A DNA stretch of 64,000 bases from Thermothelomyces thermophilus ATCC 42464 (lineage: Eukaryota > Ascomycota > Sordariomycetes > Sordariales > Chaetomiaceae), in assembly GCF_000226095.1 (NCBI RefSeq), contig NC_016477.1, forward strand, positions 3,162,001 to 3,226,000, written 5' to 3'. Under the pieces are notes generated by a model. That model did not search any database, was not told where the DNA came from, and was given only the letters and a program-made list of their open reading frames with translations. Shown here piece by piece: positions 43,424-53,944 of this stretch (position 1 is its first letter; each line of letters starts with the position of its first letter). The translations under genes were made by a program, and so were the position numbers.

Positions 43424-46251
43424 CGCTCTTGGGGGGGATGCGCGGTGATGCGGGGAGGGGGGGAAGGAGGGGAGGAGGGGCACTAAGATGCGCCTGGTGG
43501 TGTTCAATCCAGAATCCAGAAACACGAAGAGGAGCTTTGCGTGACAGATGAAAGGTGCAAAATCGGGCTCAACCGGGCCGGAGCACTCTCGTCTGGGTTA
43601 TATATATAGAGAGAGAAAGGATGTGTGTGTCTGGAGACTCCCTCCTTCTCCTGCTCGGGAGAGCTCGCACGCGGGCTGGAGCATCATCTCCAGGCGGGCC
43701 CGTCCCGCTGGGTCGGCCGGGCGCGTGGAAGTCGGGAAGGGAGGAGGGTCTGGTCCCATCTTCCTATTTATCCTCCATTTTAACCGTCTGGCCAGCGTTC
43801 CGGGCAGCGGCTTGGCGGGTTGGTGGGGTGGTGGTGGGGTCCTGCCGTGCCGCGGCCGTGACTTGCGCCGGCTCGCGATGCCCAAAAGTTTTGGGGTTCC
43901 GTCGCCCTGTAGTTATTGCTCCTGCGTCATGTTGATCGAGTGCGCTGGGTCTTCTTGCCCAGCAGCGCGGGGCTTTTCGACGCGGGTAACGCGGGGTTGC
44001 GCAAAACGATTGGGTTAATCAGTAGAACAATCTGGATGGAGGGTCCAAGAAGAGCGTGTGTGATCTCCATCAGAAGTGTGGTGGACCGGGCCCCACTGGG
44101 TTCCCGGCCCCACCAGGGTTACAGCCACCCACATCTTCCCTGCAGGGTGGCCCTGGTCAGCCTCTTCCTTCTTCCTCCTCCCTGACCGAACTCCATAGCA
44201 GATATCCGAAGATCGTTGATTTCCGCATCCATCCACAGGTTGTGACCTTTGCAGACGAGAGCCTTTCTGCGCCATAAACACAGAGTCGATGCCATGTCCA
44301 CCCAGAGCGGTGTCCAATGCACTATACATACATAATCAGTACATACACACATACATACATGCATACATGCATGCATGTTATGTATGTACATACAGCCATC
44401 CCCCCGGAGGCTCCAATGATGGCTTGCTCGCGGCCACCGACCACCACCACCCGGCGGTGAAGACGTGTTTCCGTGCCAGTGGCGTTTTCTATTTGAACTG
44501 CTTCCCAAGCACCACTGACCGGCCGTGGCAGCGGAAGATGCCAACGAGCCTTCCTCGGATCCTGGCGGAAATTGTCCGAAGTAGGTGACTCCTATCTCGC
44601 GTGACCTTGGAACCAAGAGCATACATTCACCTTAGACAGGGGTTTCTAGCTGCTCAGAAAGTAAGTAGCCGGGCATCATTGCTGAAGCTCTGCCGGGCCC
44701 GCGGTCCCTCCCGCTGCACGCTTGACTCGGGCGCCAGATTCAAGGCCAAGTCCACCTCGGTTGTCGGAAACATGCTCGAGTCGAGTTTGCTTCCCAGTTG
44801 CCGGTCCCCCGAGTCAGCGGTGGGATATCGACGGCAGGAGACAGGCATTGGTGTCTGAAAGTCGTGTTGCTGTCTTTCCCATCACTGCCCTTTGCCAGGC
44901 ACATCTACGAGTGCCGGGGTAAAAATAACGAGCCTTCTGGCAGCAAGAGGTTCAGCGAAGATCCCGCCCCAGTTCGACCTCGAACCCGGCGGCGGCGGCG
45001 ACGACGACGGCAGCTGGTGTATCATTGGCCTAATTCTCCCAAGCAACCATCTGCCGATGAGGCAAACCGGCCGCAGCACCTAACGTGGACCCTTCCCCCT
45101 CCCCCTCGGGCACTTTCCACGCAGACCAGAGGTTCATGGTGCCATCTGTCAGCGTTACAAGTGCCCGAACGGATACCAGCACCGCGATCGGCGTCGTCTC
45201 GGTCTCAAGCCGCTGCCTCCGGGTTCCCCAAGACGACAGCTAAGTTCGACAGGTAGCGAGACGCAGCCCGGCTCCCCAAACATCCCGGAACCCCCTGCAG
45301 ACCGGTCAGCAGCAACTGAGGCGACTCTCACCGACAGAGTAGCCGGAGCTGAAAGCCCACGTGTCGCCTGTGATGACGGGAGAAACAGAGAGAGGAAAGG
45401 CGGTATAGATCACTAACTCCCTCATCCGAGACTTCAAGAGTTGCTACCCGCACGCTGTGTCGGCAACGACAAGAAATGCAGCAGCAACAGGGTACACGTA
45501 CAGCGTGTCGGAAAATGAGTGCCTCTCGGGAGTGGGATTCGCGGCAAGACGATATGGGGGCGCAGGCGCCACAGCAGTGCATGAGAGGGTTGTGATAAGG
45601 AACTCGCGCGCGCGGAAGACGTGTAATTCTTAATAATTTATAGGCGGTTGACCGTCTTCGCATGCTGTAATGGCTTTCTCGGCGCTGCGGTTCCGCGGAG
45701 AGGGACGCATGTATGTACGCGGCAAACCACATACGAACAGCAAGGGGCATCTGGCATCGGGCGTTGAGATGTTGAGGTGCCGCTTGGACATTGTTTGAGA
45801 GCATTGTCGGCTCCGTTGCTTCTCTCCGCCTCCTCTCTGCTTTTTTTTTCCTCTGCGCTCGTTTTGTTCTTTTCTTCCTGGCAGTCTTCGTCTGGATCTC
45901 GAGCGATAACGGGCGAGGGGTTGTACATACATACGAATTTCCGATGTCAAGGGATAGAAGTAGCGCCCCCTTGTTCTGCTTGGCAGTTGACAAACCGCCT
46001 CGTACTGTATGTACATAAGTAGCCAATCGGTGAGGCAGATCTTGTTGTGAAGCCAGGGTTAAATGCAGAGAGAATCAAAGCACCATTGCTTCGGAGTGTC
46101 GGTGAGGCTGCCATAGGAAAGTACTTCACAGCAGTGTATTCCGGACAAGAGTGCACAGAATGCTGCAAAAATGGACTCGATTGCAGATGCGGCCAAGAAC
46201 GGAAATTGTACTTTTACCCCACCATCGGCAGTGTCTGTTTTTACGTTACTC
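43424..46251. other. Gene-poor interval upstream of the inverted-repeat element
   Basis: I find no gene in 2.8 kb. Open frames on both strands are short and without features. TACA/TGCA simple-sequence tracts occur at 44323-44395 and smaller ones near 45926-45938 and 46008-46016. Base composition becomes more AT-rich toward the element that begins at 46252. Confidence 0.5.
44323..44395. repeat. TACA/TGCA simple-sequence tract
   Basis: About 70 bases made of TACATA, CATACA and GCATGCAT words. It ends in TATGTATGTACATACA, so the right half can pair with the left half. It is the longest of several similar tracts in intergenic DNA of this window. Confidence 0.85.
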
Positions 46252-46700
46252 GTCTGACCCCATGACCGGAGCATTACCAGGTATTACCAGGGGCCTAACT
46301 CGAAGATTACATCAAGCTTTATAGCTAGAATCAAGACACTATACGGAGTAAACTACCATTAATAGAACTGAATTTACTATAGTTCTATGTAGGGAGCCAA
46401 AGTTTTCCCCCCTACTAGGTATCGGCTAGGACACTATAGAAAAACTCCCTGGGTAGCTATGTATTCCGAGCAGTACTACTATCTATTTATAATTACCACG
46501 TCAGGTAATTAGAAAAATACCTTAGAAAAACATAGAAAACTAGGAGAATATTGAAACTAGGATACGGATTACATTTTCTCTATCCGCTAGCAATGTGGTC
46601 TAACAGTAGTTTATGGTGTCTCGATTCTAGCTGTGAAGCTTGGTGCACTCTTTAGTTAGGTCCGCGGTAATACCTTGTAATACCTGGTCAGGGGTCAAAC
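46252..46700. mobile_element. Decayed inverted-repeat DNA element (MITE-like), RIP-like AT bias
   Basis: A 449-bp AT-rich island with long imperfect terminal inverted repeats of about 115 bp. The left end GTCTGACCCC pairs with GGGGTCAAAC at the right end. Matching blocks follow in register: AGGTATTACC (46279-46288) with GGTAATACCT (46666-46675), CCTAACT (46294-46300) with AGTTAGG (46654-46660), CAAGCTT (46313-46319) with AAGCTTG (46636-46642), AGCTAGAATC (46323-46332) with GATTCTAGCT (46623-46632). Differences between the arms in the inner blocks are mostly C/T or G/A, several as CpA to TpA, the signature of repeat-induced point mutation. No transposase frame fits in the middle, so it is non-autonomous. 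I could not see a clear target-site duplication. Confidence 0.7.
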
Positions 46701-47122
46701 TTACCCATAATACCAAGTAGTCAGCACCAACCACCGAGTATACCTAGCCTATGCACACATCTCCATTGGAGCAACCTCATAGAAAGCAGAGATGTCTCCA
46801 TGGGGACAGTGGCAAAAGGTTGGCTTATTTAACTAGTTGGCTCTTTGCTTGTTGAAGTGTGCTCATTGATTCTCCTGGACCTTGAGGAACTTGGCTCATC
46901 ATTGGGTCGGCGGCGACTTCGATTCTGGTTCGCTCTTCCATCCCCGCCTGATCACCTACCTTAGGCTTCTCGCTCAGCCCGGCGGCTTCAATCTGCGACC
47001 TTGGCGCGTAGACTTCTCTGCCCGACTCTGGAGGCATAGAACAACTCGTTAGCCAACTACGGCTCCCCTCCCCCCCCCCCCGGGGCTCCGATATCAAGCC
47101 CAGGCCCTGGACGGGCGCGAGA

Positions 47123-48240
47123 ATGAATGGCAGCATACAGTGCGATGCACCACCAAGCCCGAGAGAGGCCGCCATCGTAAGGACCAAAGGTTTAGTTCCG
47201 CCTCGCCTGTCATGGAAAACGACTACGACGATGCTTGACTATTCGCGTAAAGGTACAGCAACGGAGTGGGACCTGGCGGGCGCACCAACCGCCGTCTTTT
47301 GCTCGCAATATCCAACACAGGAAGAAAATTCCAACAGTCGCACGGGGGACATAGCATCGCCGACTCAAGAGGCCGTGGCCTCCAGGCCGAGTGCGTCGGA
47401 TTACCCCGAGCCCATCAGCGAATATGACGAGCCGTGGGAATGGGCGTCGGACGTTGAAGACTACGTCAGGGTGAATGAAGGCATGCGTGCCCGCCAGTCT
47501 CTTTATCGACGGAAAGGGCGAAGGGGCTGACTCTACGCTTATTACGCTTAATTAGACGGCGAACGACTCCTCTACACGGAATACCAGATGAGGGGGATTC
47601 CCGGGCCGCAACCTCTGCAGGGTGATGGTACGTTCTGAAGTGTGCCCAGCATTATTCCACATGGCAAGAATCTCCTCGGAAGCCCGGCCAGGAAGGCTCC
47701 GCGCTAAACAAAAAAAATCAAACAGAATTCAAAGTGGTAGACAAACCCAAACGCTTCTTCCAACTCGGCCGCATCTTCGCGACCGACTGGTTCGAGCCGG
47801 CCACGGCAGACATGCTCGACCGCAAAACACCCCCGGGAGCCCTGGCGAGCGGCTGTCAAGGCCCCCACGGGGGGAAGCACATCACCAAGTCGCGCTGGTT
47901 CGTCGTGGTGCGCAGGCGGCTGCACCACTCGCTGTGCTTCCGAATCACCACGTACGGCGGGACCAACGCGGCCAAGACGAACCGCGGCCGGGCCGAAGAC
48001 TTCGTGGTGCTGTACAGGGCCAACGTCAGGCCGGCCCGCCCGTACGATGACGAGGAGATCTCGCGGAAACCCATCGCCGTCATCGTCGAGGCCCCCGACC
48101 AGTACATCTCGCCCATTGCCAGGCTGGACTGCGGGAGGATTTACACCGTCGAGGACAACCTGAAGGTTGCCAAGATTGGCCGGGTTCACCCTTCTCATCT
48201 AGACTTGTTGGATGAGTATTTCAAAGCGAGTGTGAAATGA
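47123..48240 (+). CDS. DUF6590 domain protein
   Basis: The last exon (47726-48240) encodes a DUF6590 domain, a fungal-specific module of unknown function: KRFFQLGRIFATDW, the strand SRWFVVVRRRLHHSLCFRITTYGG, VLYRANVRPARPYDDEEI, PIAVIVEAPDQYISPIARLDCGRIYTVEDNLKVAKIG. It joins in phase across a 98-bp intron (GTACGT...AACAG) to an exon ending at 47627 that reads ERLLYTEYQMRGIPGPQPLQGDE. The N-terminal exon from ATG 47123 reads Ser/Glu/Trp-rich (YDEPWEWASDVEDYVRVNEG), as in many DUF6590 proteins. The junction between these two, around 47470-47590, is uncertain because two in-frame stops must be spliced out and no ideal donor is seen. Alternatively translation starts at ATG 47588. The start lies about 420 bp from the inverted-repeat element. 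Confidence 0.6.
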
Positions 48241-48416
48241 GAGCGTTCTTTTTCTTTTTCTTTCTTTCTTATTTTTTTTTTTTTTATGTTAGAGTTTCTT
48301 TCTAAAATCAGACCGGGATATTGACCAATTTATTAATACAGCTTGACACTTGATAACTATTATTAAGACACGAGAATAAGTAATTAATATCACTCACCAG
48401 GCGACACATCACCTAA

Positions 48417-49652
48417 TTAGAAATCCTGAATCCCAGTCTCACCCTGTAATATCTTCTCCTTCCCCCCTCCCCCTTCCTCGTCACTCGTAGCCCACTGTGG
48501 TTCTTCGTCTTCGAACCTGCCGAACACCAATGTCAGCCATCGCACGCTCAACCAAGCACGGAGCCAGCTCAGGGTCCTGCTACAGTCGTAATAGGCGAGG
48601 AAGCGAGGGCTAATTAACACAAAGGGAAAGATACGCAAAAAAAAAAAAAAAATAAAGTTGGGGAAAAAGTTAACGTACCACGCCTCCTCCCTATCGACCC
48701 TCTCAAAAACATCATACTCCTCGTTGTCGTCCACCAGGGAGTAGTCGAAGTCGTCGTCCTCGCCCCGGATGAACCGATCCCGCAGGTACTCCTCCCACTG
48801 CGCCCGCCCTTCCTCGCGCGTCCTGGGCGGCGGCACCAGCTCGGCGGCCAGGCTGCTGAACGTCGTGCCCACCCCTCCTCCGCCCGAGCCACCACCACCA
48901 TCGCCGTCACCATCCTCCACCTCCTCCTCCGTCTCCTCCTCATCTTGCTCCTCCCGGCCGTCGCGGCTGCTGTCGTGGTTGTTATTGTTGTTGTTATTGT
49001 TGTTGTTGTTTCTATTGTTTTTGCCCACCGTCTGCTCCCTCAGCTTCGCGAGCCGCTCCTCGCCCCGGAGCAGCGAGCCCTCCAGCACGCGCGCGTACCC
49101 CTTCGCGCGGCCCTCGGCCTCACGCTCGGCAGGGGTCTGGAACCGGCGGATCAAAAAGTCATAGAGAAGGGGGTCTAATGTTGGTTTTTAGTATATGCAT
49201 ATTATTCTTCTTTTATTTTCGCTCTCCTCCCCGGGAGGGACGCGGAGAGGTCAGTCCATCTTCTCCGTGATGTTGAGGCCTTGAAGTAAACATGAGTCGT
49301 TTCACTCCGGGTGAGTAGGCCCCCACCCCCGTACCTGAAATGATGAATGGTTATGTGAATCGGGCGGTTTGTGGGTGTTATTAGGGGAAGGGAACCGGGG
49401 AAGGGAATTTGGGGGGGAATGAATCGTCATTGAAACAGGTGAGATCCCAGCATCAAAAAGCCGAGAAAAAACTAACTCACCTGAGAGCTCATGCTCCATT
49501 GATTGGAAATAGCTCTCGTGTCTCTCGAGGTACGCTCTCCTCCGGTTTTGTATCCTGATTTGAGCGGAGTGACCGGGCGACCGCGGTGGCCGTGGCCGCG
49601 GTTGCGAGAAGGAGTCTGGTGTTGAGGGGGGCGAGTCAAAGCGCGGAGCCAT
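48417..49652 (-). CDS. CCDC97/DUF2052-like protein
   Basis: Exons 49652-49481, 49174-48679 and 48516-48417 join in phase to 255 residues. The pattern fits coiled-coil domain-containing protein 97: YFQSMEHELSGDPLLYDFLIRRFQTPAERE, then WEEYLRDRFIRGEDDDFDYSLVDDNEEYD and an acidic WFEDEEPQW near the end. Human CCDC97 is found with SF3b spliceosome components; a role in splicing here is inferred. An Asn run (about 10 residues, GTT/ATT triplets on the plus strand near 48980-49018) and Glu/Asp/Gly-rich spacers interrupt the middle. The first intron is long (306 bp), so a small extra exon cannot be excluded, although phase is kept without it. Confidence 0.8.
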
Positions 49653-50294
49653 GCGAACTTGAAAACTCGTAATCAGAAAACTAGAAAACTTCTCGGCAAA
49701 AAAAGGTTGCTTGCTTCTTTGTTGGCGTGGGTATAAAGTTGCGTTAAATGTATGTGAAGTGACGGATTCCTCGAGTTATCTTAGGATGAGGTCCTCAGGT
49801 GGTAAGTTGACTGCTTGAGCGAGCGCGAAAGGACGCGAGCGCAGCTGTCGTTTTCGGTGTGTGGTCCTCAGATATGTCGCCAGACGGGTGCTGAGCGGCC
49901 TGCTGGAACACTGAAATGTTGCGGGTCTTTAGGGGCCAATGCTCACCATTTATTAATAAGGGATTATTGGATGTGGCGAGAACCTCTCTTGTGACCAAGA
50001 GCCGCAGCACCCCACTGACCTTTACGAACACTATCTGTCCTCCTCTGTTAGGTTGGATATTAAAGTGTCTCTGCAAGTAGGCATGACATCGTAATCCAAC
50101 CGGAGCATTCCCAAACTCATTAGAGCCACATCCCAACATCCCAGTATCCCAATGATCTTGATGCTGTATGCAAAATACATACAGCACATACAATACGGCC
50201 CATCATGGCAACCCCACACCGGCTTTCCCCAGAGACGGGAGCTTCCCACAACGCCATACACCAACAACCCAACATGTCACGCCAAAAGTCACTC
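49653..50294. other. Promoter of the CCDC97-like gene / 3' flank of the ATPase gene
   Basis: The 640-bp interval lies between two minus-strand genes. No open frame with features is present. A short TACATACA word occurs near 50175. Confidence 0.5.
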
Positions 50295-52081
50295 TTAAGT
50301 TGCCATGATACTTTTGCCCCCGTCAGCCGTCGTCCGGTTGCGGATTCGCACTTTCAAGATCCCGTGGCCGAGACGTTGGACATCGCCCAACGCACCGCCC
50401 TCGTCGTCCCTCTTCTTCTTTACCCCCACGATAGCACTCGGTGAAAACAACAAAGCTTCGCCGACCCGCAAATCCACGATCCTTGAAAACAGTTCCAGCA
50501 CCGGATCGGTGTCGCCTAGGGTGAGCGAGCCGGCGCCATCAACACCTTCCTCGTCGCCGTCATCACCCAAATTCAGCTTCCTGGCTTTCTCGAGCAACCT
50601 GCCGCTCGATGCCACACCCGCCAGGTGCCTTCTCAGCGCGTTTAGCCAGTCCGGCGAGGTGAACCGGTGCACGACCGTTACGCTGCACAGGTCCAGCAGC
50701 TTGGGGCTGATGGTCGGCTCTTGCGTCGAGATGATCACTCTGGCGCCGAGGTGCCGCTGCAGGCGGATCGTCCCCAGCAAGGCCTCGGTGAGCGTCATGC
50801 ACTCTTGCGACTCCGTCATGTACTTGTGAGCCTCGTCGAGGGCGACAAGCCGACCAACTCCGGACGGGTTCTGCTCCAGGAAGAGGGAGAGACAGATGTT
50901 GAAGAGCGAACAAGCCATCTCCGGGGTGACACAGGGGCAGGATAGGTCCACGATGGTAAGGTGTCCGTTCTGGGGTTCCCAAGACGTGCCTTTTACTGCT
51001 GCGGATCGGCGCGACTTGGCACTCTTCGTAGCATGAAACATGTCGAACGCCTTGGCCTGGTGTTCAACCATGAACGACTCCAGCGTCTCGAGGCGCTGTT
51101 TTAGCGGCGCCAGCTGCATCTCGGTCAGGTTTTCGAGGGCAAGCTGCTTCTTGAATGCAGTGTAGCTGAACCCGGCACCTGTCTTTTGCTGATTCACGCG
51201 TAGGTCACGAAGGATGCGCTGGGCAACGTGGAGATATAGAGGGAGATTGCCGCCTGTGGTGACGGCCATGAGGTCCAGCATCCTCTTGGTGTTGAGGTCG
51301 GATTCGTTGAGCCGGAGCTCTTCAACTCTGATGCTAGGGAACTTCTTGTACATGTCCTAAGGCCTTGATTAACTCCCGCAAAAGGGTAGCGAACGAGAGA
51401 AGAAGGAAAAAGTAGAGAGAGACACACTTGCAAGGTCCGGATATTCGTTGGTGGACACAAGATCCGCACCTTGATGTCCGGGTTTGAGGACAGCCAAGCC
51501 ACCTCACAAGGAGATCCGCCTGAATCGGAAGTGAATGTGTCGTAATGGAAGACAATGCCCGTCAGTGGGCGCGGCAGCACATTCGCCTTGCATGGCGCCA
51601 GGGCGTTCTCCAGAAGGCATGACAAAGTGTGGCTTTTACCAGACCCCTGGCTACCACAGATGAAGAAGCTGGAGGGCGCGGCAATGTTCCAAAAGATACG
51701 GGGGTCAGACGAGGCACCACCACTGATGTCGCCGGTGAGGTTGCCGCCCAACAGGCCATACTGACTGAAAGGTTTCTCGGTGGTTTTGGACGACACCGAA
51801 ATTGCGTGCTTACGGACTGCTTCCGTGAACAAGGGCGTTGTCTTGATCTCGTTGAGCTCGTCGAGCTCGGGCCGCCGCTGGAGCAGATCGAGATGGGTAT
51901 TGAGAACTGTCTCTTCATCGCTACTGAGGTCGGACTCGGCGTTTGTCTCGTCCTGACTGCTTTCTCCGCTTCTCGACTCTTCCACACACAGGCTCTTTTC
52001 CGATGAGCACGAGGGAGCCGAGAGCAAGGCTGCCTTAACCTCTCTGCCCACGTTCGCGATAACGCCAGTAAGGCTGTCCAT
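50295..52081 (-). CDS. HerA/FtsK-superfamily P-loop ATPase, function unknown
   Basis: Exons 52081-51428 and 51356-50295 join in phase over a 71-bp intron (GTGTGT...TTAG) to 571 residues. Walker A is GSQGSGKS (143-150). Walker B is RLVALDEAH (387-395). RLQRHLGARVIISTQEP (417-432), followed by SPKLLDLCSVTVVHRFTSPDW, matches the sensor region of HerA/VirD4/FtsK ATPases, where an Arg-rich helix precedes a [S/T]Q-x-P turn. The Asp-Glu-Ala-His of Walker B is also the HerA/VirB4 form. Archaeal HerA is a hexameric DNA translocase working with NurA, but no nuclease gene is seen nearby. The N-terminal 100 residues are acidic and disordered. The product could be a nuclear or mitochondrial DNA/protein translocase; I cannot assign a role. 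The two exons are intact, with no in-frame stops. Confidence 0.82.
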
Positions 52082-53944
52082 TGACTGAAACTGACTGCCC
52101 GAATCTGAGGGCCCGCTTCCACCGATGTCGTTGTGGTATTATCGAGGACTGGTAAAGCTGAAGGTCGGGATAACGGCTGAGGGCGGTTTGGGGCAGCAAA
52201 TAGGGGTTCTGTGGGTCACCAGTTCAAGCTTCCGGGAGTAAAGCTAAGGAAGAAGTTTTGTCGTTAAACGTTGATCTCCTTTAAAACAGAGACAGAGCCG
52301 AGGACTCAAGAAAGAATGCTTGGTTGGTGTGTCTGTAAAGAGGAACGATCACGTTCCCGCCTTTTTCTTTTTCTTTCTTTCTTTCTCTTTCTTTTCAGTC
52401 TGGTGCCGTTCCAGAAGGAAAGGCGGAGAACTTGGGTCGAGGTCCATGACAAGGAGACTTATATCTAAGGAGGACTGCCGAGCTGCAAGAAGGTGTTGAC
52501 AACGGCATGCCGCCGTTTGATGGTGTGGAAGCGGACTTGTGGGGCGACGAGCAAACGGTTTTGTGACGAGATAGGAAAGGAGAATGGGAGCGGAAGGCGG
52601 AGACCCGCAGAACTGAAGGAGCGATTAGCAGAAGAAGGGAAGAAACGAGTAAACAGAAGCATCTAGAGGTCTCAGGGCAATTAAACAATGCATTGAGGCC
52701 CACGAGAGTCCAAAGAGAAGTCGATGTTGGAGTTGTCGGCCGACGGAGTTGTTAGTGGTAGTGCAATTCGTGGTGCGTGCAGGTGTGAGTGAAGCCAGGG
52801 TTTTGCCAGGGATGTTGCAGGGGAAAAGTGTTTGTTGATTCGCCTTCCCGAATGAGGACGCCAGGAGCGACTGACAGCAGGACAGAGACCTGCACCTGGA
52901 GCCTGCAGGACTTAATAAACACCCCCCTGCATTCACAACCGTCGAGAACGAGGTGCTTGCTATCTTCGATTTACATCAAGCCGACAAATGCAATGGGAGG
53001 GCGAACTTTTGACGATTCGAACCGTGACAGACGGCAGTTGTCGGGCGCTGGGCCGATGGCCTGCTTTCCTCCCTTAAGCAGTACCCACCTTCGGTACCTG
53101 AGGTTGTCTGCTTGGGTCAGGTAGGTACTTTATATGAGCCTGAGTTACCTATGCACTTCCTTCCGAATGTTGTAGGACGTGGTAGGTAAAAGGCAAGGGA
53201 AAATTGCCGACCTAGCTTAGGTAGTTTTCAAGGTATGTATGTACATACATACATACATACATGCATACAAGAATTCCTGACCACCAGCCCGATATACAGT
53301 ACAAGGTACGGAAGTAGGCAGACAGCAGGTACGGAGGAGGGCAGATTTCAAAAATGCACACTCTTAACGTATTGGATGTGCAGCCTAGAAGAATCAATGG
53401 TTCTGCGGAATTTGCAACATCTTGTCATTTCGGTTCAACAAGTTCGTCCATAGACATGCATACAATTTGCGATTCTTTTACGACGGTCTGCCATACATAC
53501 ATCAAGCGAATCTTGGATCTGAATGACTTATCGCCCACATTTGCAGCGATACCGATGTTGCACCCCCCTTGTCGTGTCCCCAGCATTCGGTTCCGATTGG
53601 CCAGCGGAGCTTCTGCAACGCCCGGGCGGGGATCGCGGTCCGCCAAGACGCTCCAGCCTTAGCTTTACCATCCATCACTCAGCCCAAAAGCTCTCCAACA
53701 AAGGGAATTGGAGCTCGAACATTGGCGAGGAAAGCTTTCCTTCGCCGAATCAGAAGCCTCACAGCAAATGCTTGGGAAACATTCCCATCAGGTTTGATTG
53801 CCCCCATTCCCAACAGCAATGCCGCCGTCGACTCCTTGACCCGGAGTCTCAGACATACTCTCGACTTTCCCTGTCGTGCCTCAGGAATCGGCCTGAGCGC
53901 CGCCCGCCAGCGTTCTGGATTCCTCCATCTTGGGCTTCCAGGGA
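52082..53944. other. Divergent promoter region, ATPase gene / ssk1
   Basis: The 1.86-kb region has a CT-rich tract (about 52360-52397), a TACA repeat (53233-53270) and a smaller TACATACA word near 53491. The last 250 bp before ssk1 are open in frame 53930 onward only through a TTG; earlier ATGs there open short upstream frames. No gene is recognised. Confidence 0.5.
53233..53270. repeat. TACA/TATG simple-sequence tract
   Basis: A 38-bp run of GTATGTATGTACATACATAC type, self-complementary around its GTAC centre. It sits about 700 bp upstream of ssk1. Confidence 0.85.

Noticed and set aside
42352-43551. 399-codon plus-strand frame, Val/Gly/Ala-rich
   Set aside because: It lies antisense to the GH43 gene, which has all three catalytic acids; the overlap reflects GC-rich codon use.
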